From NCBI GenBank assembly GCA_965207275.1, contig CBDBMH010000002.1, forward strand, positions 1,116,001-1,180,000: DNA of 64,000 bases, written 5' to 3'. Of this stretch, positions 44,307 through 53,111 are shown piece after piece (positions within the stretch are counted from its first letter, which is position 1; every line of letters starts with the position of its first letter). This stretch comes from Bin22 sp965207275. Its GTDB lineage: Bacteria; Chloroflexota; Dehalococcoidia; Lucifugimonadales; UBA3495. A program made the translations under genes and the position numbers. The notes under the pieces are model-generated. The model was not told the origin of the DNA and did no database searches. It worked only from the letters and a program-made list of their open reading frames with translations.

Positions 44307-44861
44307 ATGCCCAGACTGCCCTTGGCTTCCCGCGACAATGTGCCGGAAAACCAGCGCGACCTGTTTGACACCCTGGTGGGCGACGGCCCCGTCCCCAACC
44401 GGGGACCCGGTTCAGTTTACAGCCACGTCCCGGAGCTTGCCCAGCGCCTCACCTCCCTTAATGGCTATCTGCGCCGCGACTCCAGCCTTTCCGACAAGAT
44501 ACTGGAGTTGGCCATGCTGGTCACGGCCCGTGAATTTGACTGCCAGCACATCTGGAACGCCCACGCCGCCTCCGCCCGCGAGGCCGGGGTGCCCGACGAG
44601 CTGGTGGACGCCCTGAGGGAGGGGGAAGAACTCATCGACCTGGCCCCCGACGAAGAGGCCGTAGTCAATTACGGTCAGGAGTTTTACCGAACCCACCACG
44701 TCAGCCGGGGCGCCTGGCAGGCTGCCTACGAACAGTTTGGCAAGCAGGGTATCATCGAGTTGACCGTGGTCATGGGCAACTACGCTTTGTTGGCCTTCTG
44801 CATCAACTCCTTCGATACCGAGTTGCCGCCCGACCGGGACGAAAAACTGCTGCCCGTTTAA
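44307..44861 (+). CDS. Carboxymuconolactone decarboxylase family protein
   Basis: All-helical CMD/AhpD-like fold. The segment ILELAMLVTAREFDCQHIWNAHAASAREAG contains the Cys and His residues of the family, in a Cx(2)H...H arrangement instead of the CxxC of AhpD, so peroxidase-type disulfide chemistry is doubtful. 184 residues. The ATG at 44307 is preferred because GGAGGA is six bases upstream; an ATG two codons earlier abuts that site. Function may be decarboxylation or lactone chemistry in aromatic or oxoacid breakdown. It follows the RraA-like gene in the same direction. Confidence 0.85.
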   Translation: MPRLPLASRDNVPENQRDLFDTLVGDGPVPNRGPGSVYSHVPELAQRLTSLNGYLRRDSSLSDKILELAMLVTAREFDCQHIWNAHAASAREAGVPDELVDALREGEELIDLAPDEEAVVNYGQEFYRTHHVSRGAWQAAYEQFGKQGIIELTVVMGNYALLAFCINSFDTELPPDRDEKLLPV

Positions 44862-44901
44862 CCGAAGGCTACCGCCCGTCCGTTATATCCTGAAAGCTGT
44901 T

Positions 44902-44926
44902 GGGGGCAGTCACGGCGACTGCCCCC
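44902..44926 (+). terminator. Hairpin after the CMD family gene
   Basis: Perfect ten-pair stem (GGGGGCAGTC with GACTGCCCCC) and loop ACGGC, with only TCAATCT after it. It sits between convergent genes. Confidence 0.55.
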
Positions 44927-44963
44927 TCAATCTATTCGCAACCTGTTGCCAAGTCGGCTCGGT

Positions 44964-46007
44964 TCAACCGGCCTGCCGGAAAATCTGTATCCGGTGCCTC
45001 AGGCTGTCCACCACGTACACCAGGCCATCGGGTCCCAACTTTACCGAAGTGGGCCCCCAGAAAAGCTTCTCCACGTTGGCCGACCGCTCCCACTCGTATC
45101 CACGGTGACTGTCATACTCCGGCCGGCGCTCTATCTCCGGCTCGAGATGCGCAGTCCGGCGGGCGTCAGCTTCATCCGGGTTGGCGGAAAAATAGTCCTG
45201 CGCCCAGAGCGAGTCCCTTGATTCGCCCCGGAAAGAGGCCACGAACCTTCCCTGTGGATCCAAAACCTGGACCCTTTCGTTACCCCAGTCAGCTACTATA
45301 ATGTTGCCCTGGTGGTCCACCGCCAGGCCGGACGGCCGGTTGAACTCCCCGTTTCCCTTTCCGGGTACCCCGAAGGCGCCCAGAAGGGCCCCGTCGGCGG
45401 CAAACTTTTGGATACGGTCATTGCGCCAATCTGAAACGTAGATGACGCCCGCCGCATCGGTCGCAAGTCCCCAGGGCATGTTAAATTGCCCTGGCTCGTG
45501 GCCGTACTCCCCCCACTGGGAAAGAAACCGGCCCTCCCTGGTGTACTTCTGGACCCGGTGATTCAGGCTGTCGGCTACCAATAGGTTATAGTCCTGGTCA
45601 AAGGCGATGAAGGAGGGACGGTTGAACTGGCCTGCCCCGGTCCCGACGACGCCCCACTTGTCCAGATAGTTGCCGTCCCGATCAAAAATCGATATCCGAT
45701 TGAGGGCCTCATCGGCCACGTAAAGACGGTCTTCGTCGTCAAACGCCAGGGAACTGGGCCACCAAAGTTCGCCGTCACCCGTACCCCCGGTACAGTATTC
45801 GCCCAAGTACTGCTCGTCTGAGGTGCAGCGCGTAATCCGTTTGTAGGCGATCCTTACTCCTACCTCCGGCCCCGCCCGGTTCAGGACGTGGATGATGCCC
45901 ATGGAGTTAACCGCCAGGTCCACGGGATTATTGAATCCCCTGCCCTGGTTGGCCATGAACCCCAGAGTGTGGCTGTATTCAAGACATGTGGTGGTCGTCA
46001 TTGGCAT
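44964..46007 (-). CDS. NHL-repeat beta-propeller protein
   Basis: A six-bladed propeller of NHL repeats. Units such as GQFNRPSFIAFDQDYNLLVAD, followed by RVQKYTREGRFLSQWG, recur about every 45 residues, with the typical F-N-x-P-x-G-L-A and V-x-D-x-x-N-x-R-I-Q-x-F pattern. No signal peptide is evident. Such propellers bind proteins or form lyase scaffolds; no catalytic residues can be assigned. 347 residues. It starts six bases after the DUF1800 gene stop, so the two form an operon. Confidence 0.83.
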   Translation of the reverse strand: MPMTTTTCLEYSHTLGFMANQGRGFNNPVDLAVNSMGIIHVLNRAGPEVGVRIAYKRITRCTSDEQYLGEYCTGGTGDGELWWPSSLAFDDEDRLYVADEALNRISIFDRDGNYLDKWGVVGTGAGQFNRPSFIAFDQDYNLLVADSLNHRVQKYTREGRFLSQWGEYGHEPGQFNMPWGLATDAAGVIYVSDWRNDRIQKFAADGALLGAFGVPGKGNGEFNRPSGLAVDHQGNIIVADWGNERVQVLDPQGRFVASFRGESRDSLWAQDYFSANPDEADARRTAHLEPEIERRPEYDSHRGYEWERSANVEKLFWGPTSVKLGPDGLVYVVDSLRHRIQIFRQAG

Positions 46008-46013
46008 TTGTCC

Positions 46014-47417
46014 TCAGGCCAGCTGGTACTCCCGGGTTGCCACGATTAGCTGCAGCATTTCGGTTACGCGGCCATCCGAGCAATCGACGGCGCCCCGCTC
46101 TCCAAATTCCACAACCCCGTCTCTTGCCGCATGGCCTACCAGGCTCTCCCTGGTGGCCTCGGTAATGTCATAAAGGCCGATGGAGTCCAGGCAAACGTCC
46201 ACGAAATCTCCCGGTTCCAGCCTGTCTGCGGTATTCCGCACGCGCCGCAGCGCGGCCTGCACCCCCGGGCGTCCCAGGTCACCAATTTCGAGGGCTGCGG
46301 AATTGACCCGCTCCACCAGGTTCCCGGTATCAATCCACTCCCGGCCGGTATGCCACCCCTCGACGGTGGGGGGATTTAGAATCTCTTGCCCCATGAAGCT
46401 TACGTCCATGGCCAGGTTGACGATGCCCCACTCCGGAAACCGGTAGCCGCCGGCCAGCCGGGCGGTACCGGCTACCATTTCCGTAGGGCTCTTCACCTTT
46501 GCCAATCTGGCCTCGTCTCCCTTGAAGAAATCGGCGAGGAGAAGAGCGCGCATCACCTCGCGTATGCTGCCGTCGGTCTCGGCAAACTTGTCCGCCAGGT
46601 ACTGAATCCCGTCTTCATTGGGGGTGTCAGAGACGAAAAACCCATACAACTTGGAAGCCACGAACCAGGCTGTGGCCGGTTGCTGGCAGATTATGTCAAT
46701 GACGTCCTCTCCGTTAAAGGGCCCGGTGCTCCCCAGGAAAGTCTTGTCGCTATCGTCGTGGTCTTCCGGGAAATAGACGAACTGCCAGTCCAGCCGCCCG
46801 TGGGGCCAGATGGAGTCCCGGGAGGCGCGAATGCTCATGTAGTCTGCGTTGGCTATTGTCCAGCCGGTAAAGGCGCGGGCGCAGGCCTTGACGTCATCCT
46901 CCGTGTAGTTGCCGATGCCCATGGAGAAGAGCTCCAGCAGTTCGCGGCCGTAGTTCTCGTTGGGCGCATCCTTGTGATTGTCCTTGTTGTCCAGCCAGAA
47001 AATCATGGCCGGGTCGCGGGACAGTTCCAGCAGCAGGGTACGAAAGTCGCCCAGGCTGCAGCGGCGGAAGGTGTTGGTCTGGTTGACAACGGCCTTGGCA
47101 TGGTTGAGCTTGCCATAGGCGGTAGCGAAGAGGCTATGCCAGAACAGGGCCAGCTTCTCTTCCAGCGGGCGCCGGGTGTTGATTATGCGGTAGAGCCAAT
47201 AGGCCTGTGAACTCTCGATCAGCATCAGGCTGTTCTGGTCGACATGGTACCGGCGGATCAGGTCTTCATCCATAACCGGAGCGTTTTCGGGGTAGAGGAG
47301 TTGCTCCACCGTCGCCTCATATCCCTGGGCCACAAAAGTATCCAACTCGTCTCGCGTCGCGCCGAAGCCGGCCCGCCGCATCAGGTGGGCCATCAGTGCC
47401 AGTTCGTCATTCGCCAT
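46014..47417 (-). CDS. DUF1800 domain protein
   Basis: Matches the DUF1800 family by HLMRRAGFGATRDEL near the start, EEKLALFWHSLFATAYGKL, and the FLGSTGPFNGEDVIDIICQQPATAWFVASKLYGFFVSD region (split here by my reading into adjacent blocks), plus GREWIDTGNLVER. The function of the family is unknown; members usually sit beside a DUF1501 gene, which is absent. I choose the ATG at 47417 with GGGAGGGAAGG upstream over an in-frame ATG at 47519, giving 467 residues. The mature protein shows no obvious signal peptide, though many relatives have one. Confidence 0.85.
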   Translation of the reverse strand: MANDELALMAHLMRRAGFGATRDELDTFVAQGYEATVEQLLYPENAPVMDEDLIRRYHVDQNSLMLIESSQAYWLYRIINTRRPLEEKLALFWHSLFATAYGKLNHAKAVVNQTNTFRRCSLGDFRTLLLELSRDPAMIFWLDNKDNHKDAPNENYGRELLELFSMGIGNYTEDDVKACARAFTGWTIANADYMSIRASRDSIWPHGRLDWQFVYFPEDHDDSDKTFLGSTGPFNGEDVIDIICQQPATAWFVASKLYGFFVSDTPNEDGIQYLADKFAETDGSIREVMRALLLADFFKGDEARLAKVKSPTEMVAGTARLAGGYRFPEWGIVNLAMDVSFMGQEILNPPTVEGWHTGREWIDTGNLVERVNSAALEIGDLGRPGVQAALRRVRNTADRLEPGDFVDVCLDSIGLYDITEATRESLVGHAARDGVVEFGERGAVDCSDGRVTEMLQLIVATREYQLA

Positions 47418-47544
47418 TGCCTTCCCTCCCGGAAGTGCTTGATCAGTCTGAGTTTCGCTTGCTAGGTCCGCAGCAAAAGCCTTCAATGAACGGAGTATAA
47501 CATTTGCTGGCCTGGGCAAGGAAACTCACAAAACCAGCCGAAAT

Positions 47545-48930
47545 TCATTCGGCAGATACATCATGACGGTCGTAATCGGGCTCGTACCCCGCAATCCAAC
47601 CCAGTTCCTTCTGCCGAGGCAACGACACGGCGCCGGGCCTGGTTCCCCCGCTCAGCTCCTTTCCGATCACCTGTTCAAGGCCCAGACCCTCGATTTGCGC
47701 CGGCGAGAGTCCCAGAATTTCGCCAAGCACATATTCGTTGGCTTCACCCATATCCGGCGCCGCACCTCGAACCCTTACGTCGGCCTTGCTGAGCCGCCAT
47801 CCACGTCCCAGGAAGCTTGGCGAGTCAGCGCTGCCGGGCGGGTGGAAATCTGTCTTCTCGAAGAGCCCACGCTCCTTGAAATGTTCGTCACGGAGTAGCT
47901 GGGCGGCGTTCAAGACCGGGGCGGCCGGCACGCCGTGCGCGTGCAGCGCCGTAACGATGTCGTCCTGGGTCCGGCTGCTGCTCCACCCGGTTATAAGAGT
48001 GTCCAGCTCGTCCTGATTCTCGTACCTTGTCATTGGGTCGGCAAAGCGGGGATCCGAAACCAGGTCAGCCCGGGAAAGTGCTTGGCAGAAGGCAACCCAG
48101 TCTTCTTCATCCCGCACCGACAGCGCCACCCACCGGTCGTCGCCCTGGCACGGGTAGCAGCCGTGGGGAGACCGGTACTCATGGCGATTTCCCATGCGCC
48201 GGGCACGACGGGCGTTAAATGCAAAGTCCAGCAGTCCTTCGCCGAAAAAGGAGACTCCGGTCTGGTACATGGCCAGGTCAACCCATGCGCCCTTGCCGGT
48301 CAGGGCTCGGCGGTACAGGGAGGACATGATGGCCAACTGGGCCGACCAGCAGGCCAGGAAGTCGGTGTATGAATTTCCTATCTTATTGGGAGTGGAACTG
48401 CCGGCGAGCCTGCCGTCTTCCGCCGGTTCCAGGTAACCCATAAAGGCGCCGGACCCGTGGGTGGGTTCCAGGGCGGAGGCCATGGCGCCAAACGTGCTCC
48501 AGGGGCCGCTGTGGCCGTACCCGGTGTTGGAGACCAGGACCAGGTCGGGCTGCACCGTTCTCAGGCTGGCATAGTCGAGGCCAAAGCGCCGGGAAACTCG
48601 TGGCGTGAAATTCTCCAGGACCACGTCGCTGATTGCCACCAGGTCCAGCAGGTGTCGCATGCCGTCGTCCGACCGCAAATCCAGCGTAAGGCTGCGCTTC
48701 CCCCGGTTCAGGGTCCGGAATGTGCCCGCCCGGTTCCAGAAATCCTCGCCTGGTTCGTTATGGGGATACGGACCGGTGAGGGTGCGGGTGGTATCAACAA
48801 AGGTGGCGTGGTGGGTGTCGATCTTGATAACCTCGGCGCCCATATCAGCCAGGTACGCGCCCACGTAGGGCATCGCAAACACCCTGCTGAGATCTACTAT
48901 CCGGATACCGGCCAGTGGCGAGGCTCTCAA
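47545..48930 (-). CDS. CoA-transferase family III (CaiB/BaiF) protein 1
   Basis: A class III CoA-transferase, which moves CoA between carboxylic acids through an aspartyl anhydride. It opens with LAGIRIVDLSRVFAMPYVGAYLADMGAEV and continues through NRGKRSLTLDL, with the probable catalytic Asp190 in NSYTDF followed by RRALTGKGAWVDLAM. 461 residues, longer than the usual 380-410. It starts with TTG immediately after the stop of CaiB protein 2, so translation is coupled. Last gene of a four-gene operon. The acid substrate is unknown. Confidence 0.88.
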   Translation of the reverse strand: MRASPLAGIRIVDLSRVFAMPYVGAYLADMGAEVIKIDTHHATFVDTTRTLTGPYPHNEPGEDFWNRAGTFRTLNRGKRSLTLDLRSDDGMRHLLDLVAISDVVLENFTPRVSRRFGLDYASLRTVQPDLVLVSNTGYGHSGPWSTFGAMASALEPTHGSGAFMGYLEPAEDGRLAGSSTPNKIGNSYTDFLACWSAQLAIMSSLYRRALTGKGAWVDLAMYQTGVSFFGEGLLDFAFNARRARRMGNRHEYRSPHGCYPCQGDDRWVALSVRDEEDWVAFCQALSRADLVSDPRFADPMTRYENQDELDTLITGWSSSRTQDDIVTALHAHGVPAAPVLNAAQLLRDEHFKERGLFEKTDFHPPGSADSPSFLGRGWRLSKADVRVRGAAPDMGEANEYVLGEILGLSPAQIEGLGLEQVIGKELSGGTRPGAVSLPRQKELGWIAGYEPDYDRHDVSAE

Positions 48931-50121
48931 CTAAATAACCCCGCTGGCGCAAAGGCAGACCAGTTCTTCAGCTGAAAAGCCCAGTTGGCCGCAGTAGATT
49001 TCCTTGTTGTGCTCACCCAGCAAAGGCGCGGGACGCCGAACCCGGTAGGCCTCACCGGGCAGCACGGGCCCAAAGCCGGGGTACTTGGCGGTACCGGCCA
49101 CCGCATGTTCAACCTCTACGAAGAACTCCCTTTCATCCAACTGCGGGCAGTCATACAGGTCGCCCGCGTCCTGGGCCATGCCGAACACCAGGCGGCGTTC
49201 GCCCGAAGCTTCAAACAGGGGCCTCCGGTCCCATTGTGCCAGCCCCTTGATCAATAGCTCTCTCAGTTCCTCGCCGTGTTCGATTCGCCCCGATCCGCTG
49301 GCGAATCTCTGGTCCTTAAGCTCCTCACAGCCAATCAGGTCGGCGACCACAGCCCACGGCTGTGACCCCTGCACCGAAGGAACTACGTACCCGTCTCTTG
49401 CCGGCATCAACTCCTCGAAACCGGAGCCCCTCACGGGGCGGCGGCCCTTGATGGCGCCCATGTACTCGTAGTAGGGCACTGCCTGCACCAGGTGGGTCGC
49501 CAGGCATTCGGCGGCCGATACGTCCACCTGCTGCCCGGACCCCGTGAACAGACGCTGGAACAGGGCGGTCATGGCGGCGGTGGCGGCGTTGACGCCCGCC
49601 ACGTACCAGGACTGGTCAAGAGCGTTGCGCAGGGGTTCGCGGTCCGAGTCACCGGAGTGGAAAAGGTGCCCGCTCCGGGCAAACACCTCGATATCTGTTG
49701 CGGGAATGTCCCGCAAAGGTCCGCTCAGGCCAAAGGGAGTGATGGAAACGGCGACAATCCCCCCGTTTATGGCAGACAAGCTGGAATAGTCCAGGCCAAG
49801 GCAATCCGACTCGGCGGGGCTGAAATTCTGGACCAGAATGTCGGCATCCGCCGCCAGCCGGTCCAGAATTCCCCTTCCCGTAGGGGACGAGATGTCCAGG
49901 GTAATGCCGACTTTGTTGGAGTTGAGGTAGAGAAAGGGCAGGCTCTTTTCGGGATGCGGATCATCGCCAGCGAAAGGGCCCTTGCGCCTGGCCGGGTCAC
50001 CCGCTTCAGGCGGCTCGACCTTAATGACTTCGGCCCCATAGTCGGCCAGCAGCCTGGCGCAAAAGGGAGCGGAAGTACCACCGCCCAGTTCCAGCACTCT
50101 GATACCGGCGATCAGGTCCAT
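48931..50121 (-). CDS. CoA-transferase family III (CaiB/BaiF) protein 2
   Basis: Second class III CoA-transferase of the operon, 396 residues, with AGIRVLELGGGTSAPFCARLLADYGAEV at the start and RLFTGSGQQVDVSAAE later. When the TG(K/S)G region is aligned without gaps to protein 1, the catalytic Asp position is occupied by Trp172 (ALDQSWYVAG); the nearest acid is Asp169. It may be a structural partner of protein 1 or have shifted chemistry. It starts two bases after the MaoC-like gene. Confidence 0.85.
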   Translation of the reverse strand: MDLIAGIRVLELGGGTSAPFCARLLADYGAEVIKVEPPEAGDPARRKGPFAGDDPHPEKSLPFLYLNSNKVGITLDISSPTGRGILDRLAADADILVQNFSPAESDCLGLDYSSLSAINGGIVAVSITPFGLSGPLRDIPATDIEVFARSGHLFHSGDSDREPLRNALDQSWYVAGVNAATAAMTALFQRLFTGSGQQVDVSAAECLATHLVQAVPYYEYMGAIKGRRPVRGSGFEELMPARDGYVVPSVQGSQPWAVVADLIGCEELKDQRFASGSGRIEHGEELRELLIKGLAQWDRRPLFEASGERRLVFGMAQDAGDLYDCPQLDEREFFVEVEHAVAGTAKYPGFGPVLPGEAYRVRRPAPLLGEHNKEIYCGQLGFSAEELVCLCASGVI

Positions 50122-50123
50122 CC

Positions 50124-51197
50124 CTACCAGGGTTCCTCGGGCCAGATCAAGGGCAACTCCTGCCCTCGCTTTGGCAGGACCACCGTACCCTGGCCGGCGG
50201 CGGTCTGGTGGCCCCGGCTGTTGGTAAGGGCGACTGTGCAGTCTACCAACCCAAAGCCGTCCACCTCTCGTTTGCCGGAAATTGCGCCCGAGGCGGTCAG
50301 CACATCGCCGGGAAAGTCCATGCCACGGTGCTGGACATAGAACCGCTTGAACCAGCCACCCTCACCCGCAAAATCGATCATCAGCTGACCAAGGTACTGG
50401 TTCTTGAGCGACCCATTCACCACCACGTTGGGTAGCCCCTGTTCCGATTGGGCAAAGGGCAGGTCCCAGTGGATTCGGGCATAATTGCCGTTGGCAGCAG
50501 CCCAACGCACCAGGTGAGTGGTGGTCATGGGCCCCTTGACCACGGGAGGCAGCAGGTCGCCCTCTGCCACGTCCTCGAAATATCGCTGGCTGCCCCCTGG
50601 CGGTTGCGGCTTGGGCAGGATGACATCGGAAACAGGAGGCGACAGCTGGACCCCTTCCAGTTTTACCGCAGTAACGGTTTCGTCTGCCTGGGTAGCGCCC
50701 TGCTCGGGCAGGCTTCGGTGGATGCTGACCCGCTTGGCCAGGCTGATCACCTGACCCAGTTGGTTGGTCTGGGTTTCCTGCCGGACCACAAAGACCAGCA
50801 ACCCCGACCTGCCCTGCTTCTCAAAAATGTCCAGGACCTTGAACTGCCGGGTAATCCAGGCGCCAACGTAGGCCGGCCGCAGGAACTGCCAGTCGCTGCC
50901 CCCGTTGAGTCCGTAACTGTTGAAGGGCAGCGGCACCTGGAAGTGAGACTCCTGTCCCGCCCCGAAATACCCAATGGGCGGCCCGATGTCCTTCCACGTT
51001 GCCAGCGGAGGGCACATGATGCCGGCGAACCGGGACTTGCTGGCGTATCCGGCGTCCCGGTACAGGAGGTTGCCGTCCTCAATGGCGTCGGCCACGTCAA
51101 AGGCCATCTCCTCGCTGATGGGGTACCGGTTCCGTTCGGGTTCCGTCTCAGTGCCCACCTGGGCCCGGACTTCGTCGGTTATCAGGCTTTCGGGCAT
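50124..51197 (-). CDS. Two-domain MaoC-like (double hotdog) hydratase
   Basis: Two hotdog domains: an N-terminal FAS1-like dehydratase domain (residues about 10-170, with YRDAGYASKSRFAGIMCPP) and a C-terminal MaoC-type domain (about 210-350, with PMTTTHLVRWAAANGNYARIH and the hydratase-like GLPNVVVNGSL). The arrangement resembles enoyl-CoA hydratases including mesaconyl-C4-CoA hydratase. The start at 51197 is set by GGAGGTGAT directly upstream. 357 residues. With two CoA-transferases and a TPP enzyme in the same operon it probably hydrates a CoA ester made by one of them. Confidence 0.82.
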   Translation of the reverse strand: MPESLITDEVRAQVGTETEPERNRYPISEEMAFDVADAIEDGNLLYRDAGYASKSRFAGIMCPPLATWKDIGPPIGYFGAGQESHFQVPLPFNSYGLNGGSDWQFLRPAYVGAWITRQFKVLDIFEKQGRSGLLVFVVRQETQTNQLGQVISLAKRVSIHRSLPEQGATQADETVTAVKLEGVQLSPPVSDVILPKPQPPGGSQRYFEDVAEGDLLPPVVKGPMTTTHLVRWAAANGNYARIHWDLPFAQSEQGLPNVVVNGSLKNQYLGQLMIDFAGEGGWFKRFYVQHRGMDFPGDVLTASGAISGKREVDGFGLVDCTVALTNSRGHQTAAGQGTVVLPKRGQELPLIWPEEPW

Positions 51198-51242
51198 ATC
51201 ACCTCCGGGGCCTTTGCGAATTACCAACCAACATGCGGAAGC

Positions 51243-52919
51243 TTAAGGGGCCCATGCTCGCGGCGCGATTCCCTCAATGTCGGTAACGACGTCCACCACC
51301 GAAGGTTTGCCCGAATTGGCGGCCTCGGTCATGGCAGCCTGCAGGTCTTCGGGCCGTTCGACCCGGATGCCGAAGCCGCCCATATCCTCAGCCAGCTTCG
51401 CAAAGTTGGTGTCCGGGAATACCCACAGTTCGTCCACATTGCCGGTCGCGCCCACACTCTCGTAGGCCCGCTCGTTGCCCCGCTTTTCCTGGTTCAGCGA
51501 GTGGTTGTTGTTGATGACGGTCACGGTGTTTATGCCATAACGTACGGCCGTCTCCATTTCGCTCAGGTGATACCAGAAGCCGCCGTCGCCGGTGAAGCAC
51601 ACTACCGGTCGGTCCGGCACGGCGCATTTTGCGCCCAGCGCGGCGGGAAAGGCCCAGCCCAGGGAACCGGCACAGCGCAGGAAAGTCTGGGTCGGTTTGA
51701 ACAGGTCAATCATGGTACCGGTCCAAATGCCCGAATGGCCCGTGTCGGACAGCAGCACTCCGTCATCGGGAAGGAACTCGGAAATCTCCTTGCAAAGCCG
51801 CTCAGGCCGGATGGGCGAAGAGTCGGAGTTGGCCAGGGGCGCCACTTCGTTGCGCCACTCCTGCACCAGCTGCTGGGCTCGACCTACCCACTCTCCGCGG
51901 CCGCCAATAGGTTCCAGGTGCTCGATCAGTTTCCGCAACGACGCCCTGGCGTCCCCCTGCAGGCCCACCTGTATGGGGTAACTGCGCCCCAGTTCCCCGG
52001 GGTCAATGTCCAGCTGCACCACGGGCGTACCGGACCTGGGAATCTGCCACTCCGTGGTTACCTGGCTTCCGGTATGGCTGCCAATAAAGAATACCAGGTC
52101 AGCCTCCGAGACCACCCGGTTGGCGCACCAGCGGGAGTAGGTCCCGCAAACGCCCACCGAAAGCGGATGGTCGTCGGGAATGGTCCCCTTGGCGTTCAGA
52201 GAAGTGGCCACCGGAATGGACAGCATTTCTGCCAGATCCACCACTTCCTGCTGGGCACCGGAGGACCGTACGCCGCCGCCAGCCACGATGACCGGACGGC
52301 GAGCTTCGGTCAGCGCGCGGGCCGCGTCCATAATCATTTCCGTTTCCGGCTCGCCTCGGAAGGGTGGCACATGGGTGAAGGGAGCCTCCACCATTACCTC
52401 CAGGTCTGCTTCCGCATCCACAATCAGGGCGCCCGAGGAACCCTGGAGGTCCAGATGGGTAGGTCCTGGGGCGCCGGAAGTAGCCTCCCGAAAGGCTTGC
52501 CGCAGCAGCCTGGGAAACTCGTCAGGATTGTCCACCATGGCGTTGAACTTGGTCACGGCGTTAAAGGGCTGGACGTGGTCGACTTCCTGGTAATAGTTGC
52601 GGTTTTGCTGCGATGGAGAGCCTCGGCCGGTCAGCGCTACCACGGGGGCGCCGCCCAGGAAGGGGTCCTGTAACCCCGCCGCCAGATTGGCAGCCCCCAC
52701 ATTCTGCGCCATGCAAACCGCCGGCCGCCGGGCCGCCCTGGCATACCCATCTGCCATGTAGGCCGCCGCCTTCTCGCTGTGGGCCATAATTCGCGCGATG
52801 CCCACCTGCTCCATTTCCACCAGGGCGCGGGTAACGACCATGGGCATGTAAAAAGCGTGGGTTACTCCGTACGCCTGCATAGTTTCTACCAGGAAACGCG
52901 CCCCTGTCATTCGTGGCAT
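51243..52919 (-). CDS. TPP-dependent enzyme, acetolactate synthase-like
   Basis: A thiamine-diphosphate enzyme of the acetolactate synthase / oxalyl-CoA decarboxylase / benzoylformate decarboxylase fold. The activating Glu lies in AHSEKAAAYMADGYARAA and the TPP-binding motif is GDGGFWYHLSEMETAV ending in NNN. 558 residues. It lacks a regulatory subunit and lies outside the amino acid operon, so a catabolic decarboxylase, lyase or synthase is more likely than true acetolactate synthase. GGGAGG precedes the ATG. First gene of the operon with the MaoC-like protein and two CoA-transferases. Confidence 0.87.
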   Translation of the reverse strand: MPRMTGARFLVETMQAYGVTHAFYMPMVVTRALVEMEQVGIARIMAHSEKAAAYMADGYARAARRPAVCMAQNVGAANLAAGLQDPFLGGAPVVALTGRGSPSQQNRNYYQEVDHVQPFNAVTKFNAMVDNPDEFPRLLRQAFREATSGAPGPTHLDLQGSSGALIVDAEADLEVMVEAPFTHVPPFRGEPETEMIMDAARALTEARRPVIVAGGGVRSSGAQQEVVDLAEMLSIPVATSLNAKGTIPDDHPLSVGVCGTYSRWCANRVVSEADLVFFIGSHTGSQVTTEWQIPRSGTPVVQLDIDPGELGRSYPIQVGLQGDARASLRKLIEHLEPIGGRGEWVGRAQQLVQEWRNEVAPLANSDSSPIRPERLCKEISEFLPDDGVLLSDTGHSGIWTGTMIDLFKPTQTFLRCAGSLGWAFPAALGAKCAVPDRPVVCFTGDGGFWYHLSEMETAVRYGINTVTVINNNHSLNQEKRGNERAYESVGATGNVDELWVFPDTNFAKLAEDMGGFGIRVERPEDLQAAMTEAANSGKPSVVDVVTDIEGIAPRAWAP

Positions 52920-53111
52920 GGGTAGACCTCCCGAAGAGAGTTGCCAATTGCATTTCGTCGGATGATAGCGTCAGCTACGGGCGCTGGCAAGAGTAAGCCG
53001 GCGCTTCACCGGGTCTCCATACGAAAAGCCCCAAGTAGCTACCAAATTCCGGTCGTTAAGCGTATAGTTGCACCAAGCGAATAACCCAGATTCTTGATTG
53101 GAGGCAACAAT

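Noticed and set aside
50448..52673. 741-codon plus-strand frame opposite the MaoC-like and TPP genes
   Set aside because: Antisense shadow of well-supported genes, without ribosome binding site or family features. The same applies to 27952-29877, opposite ilvC and ilvN.
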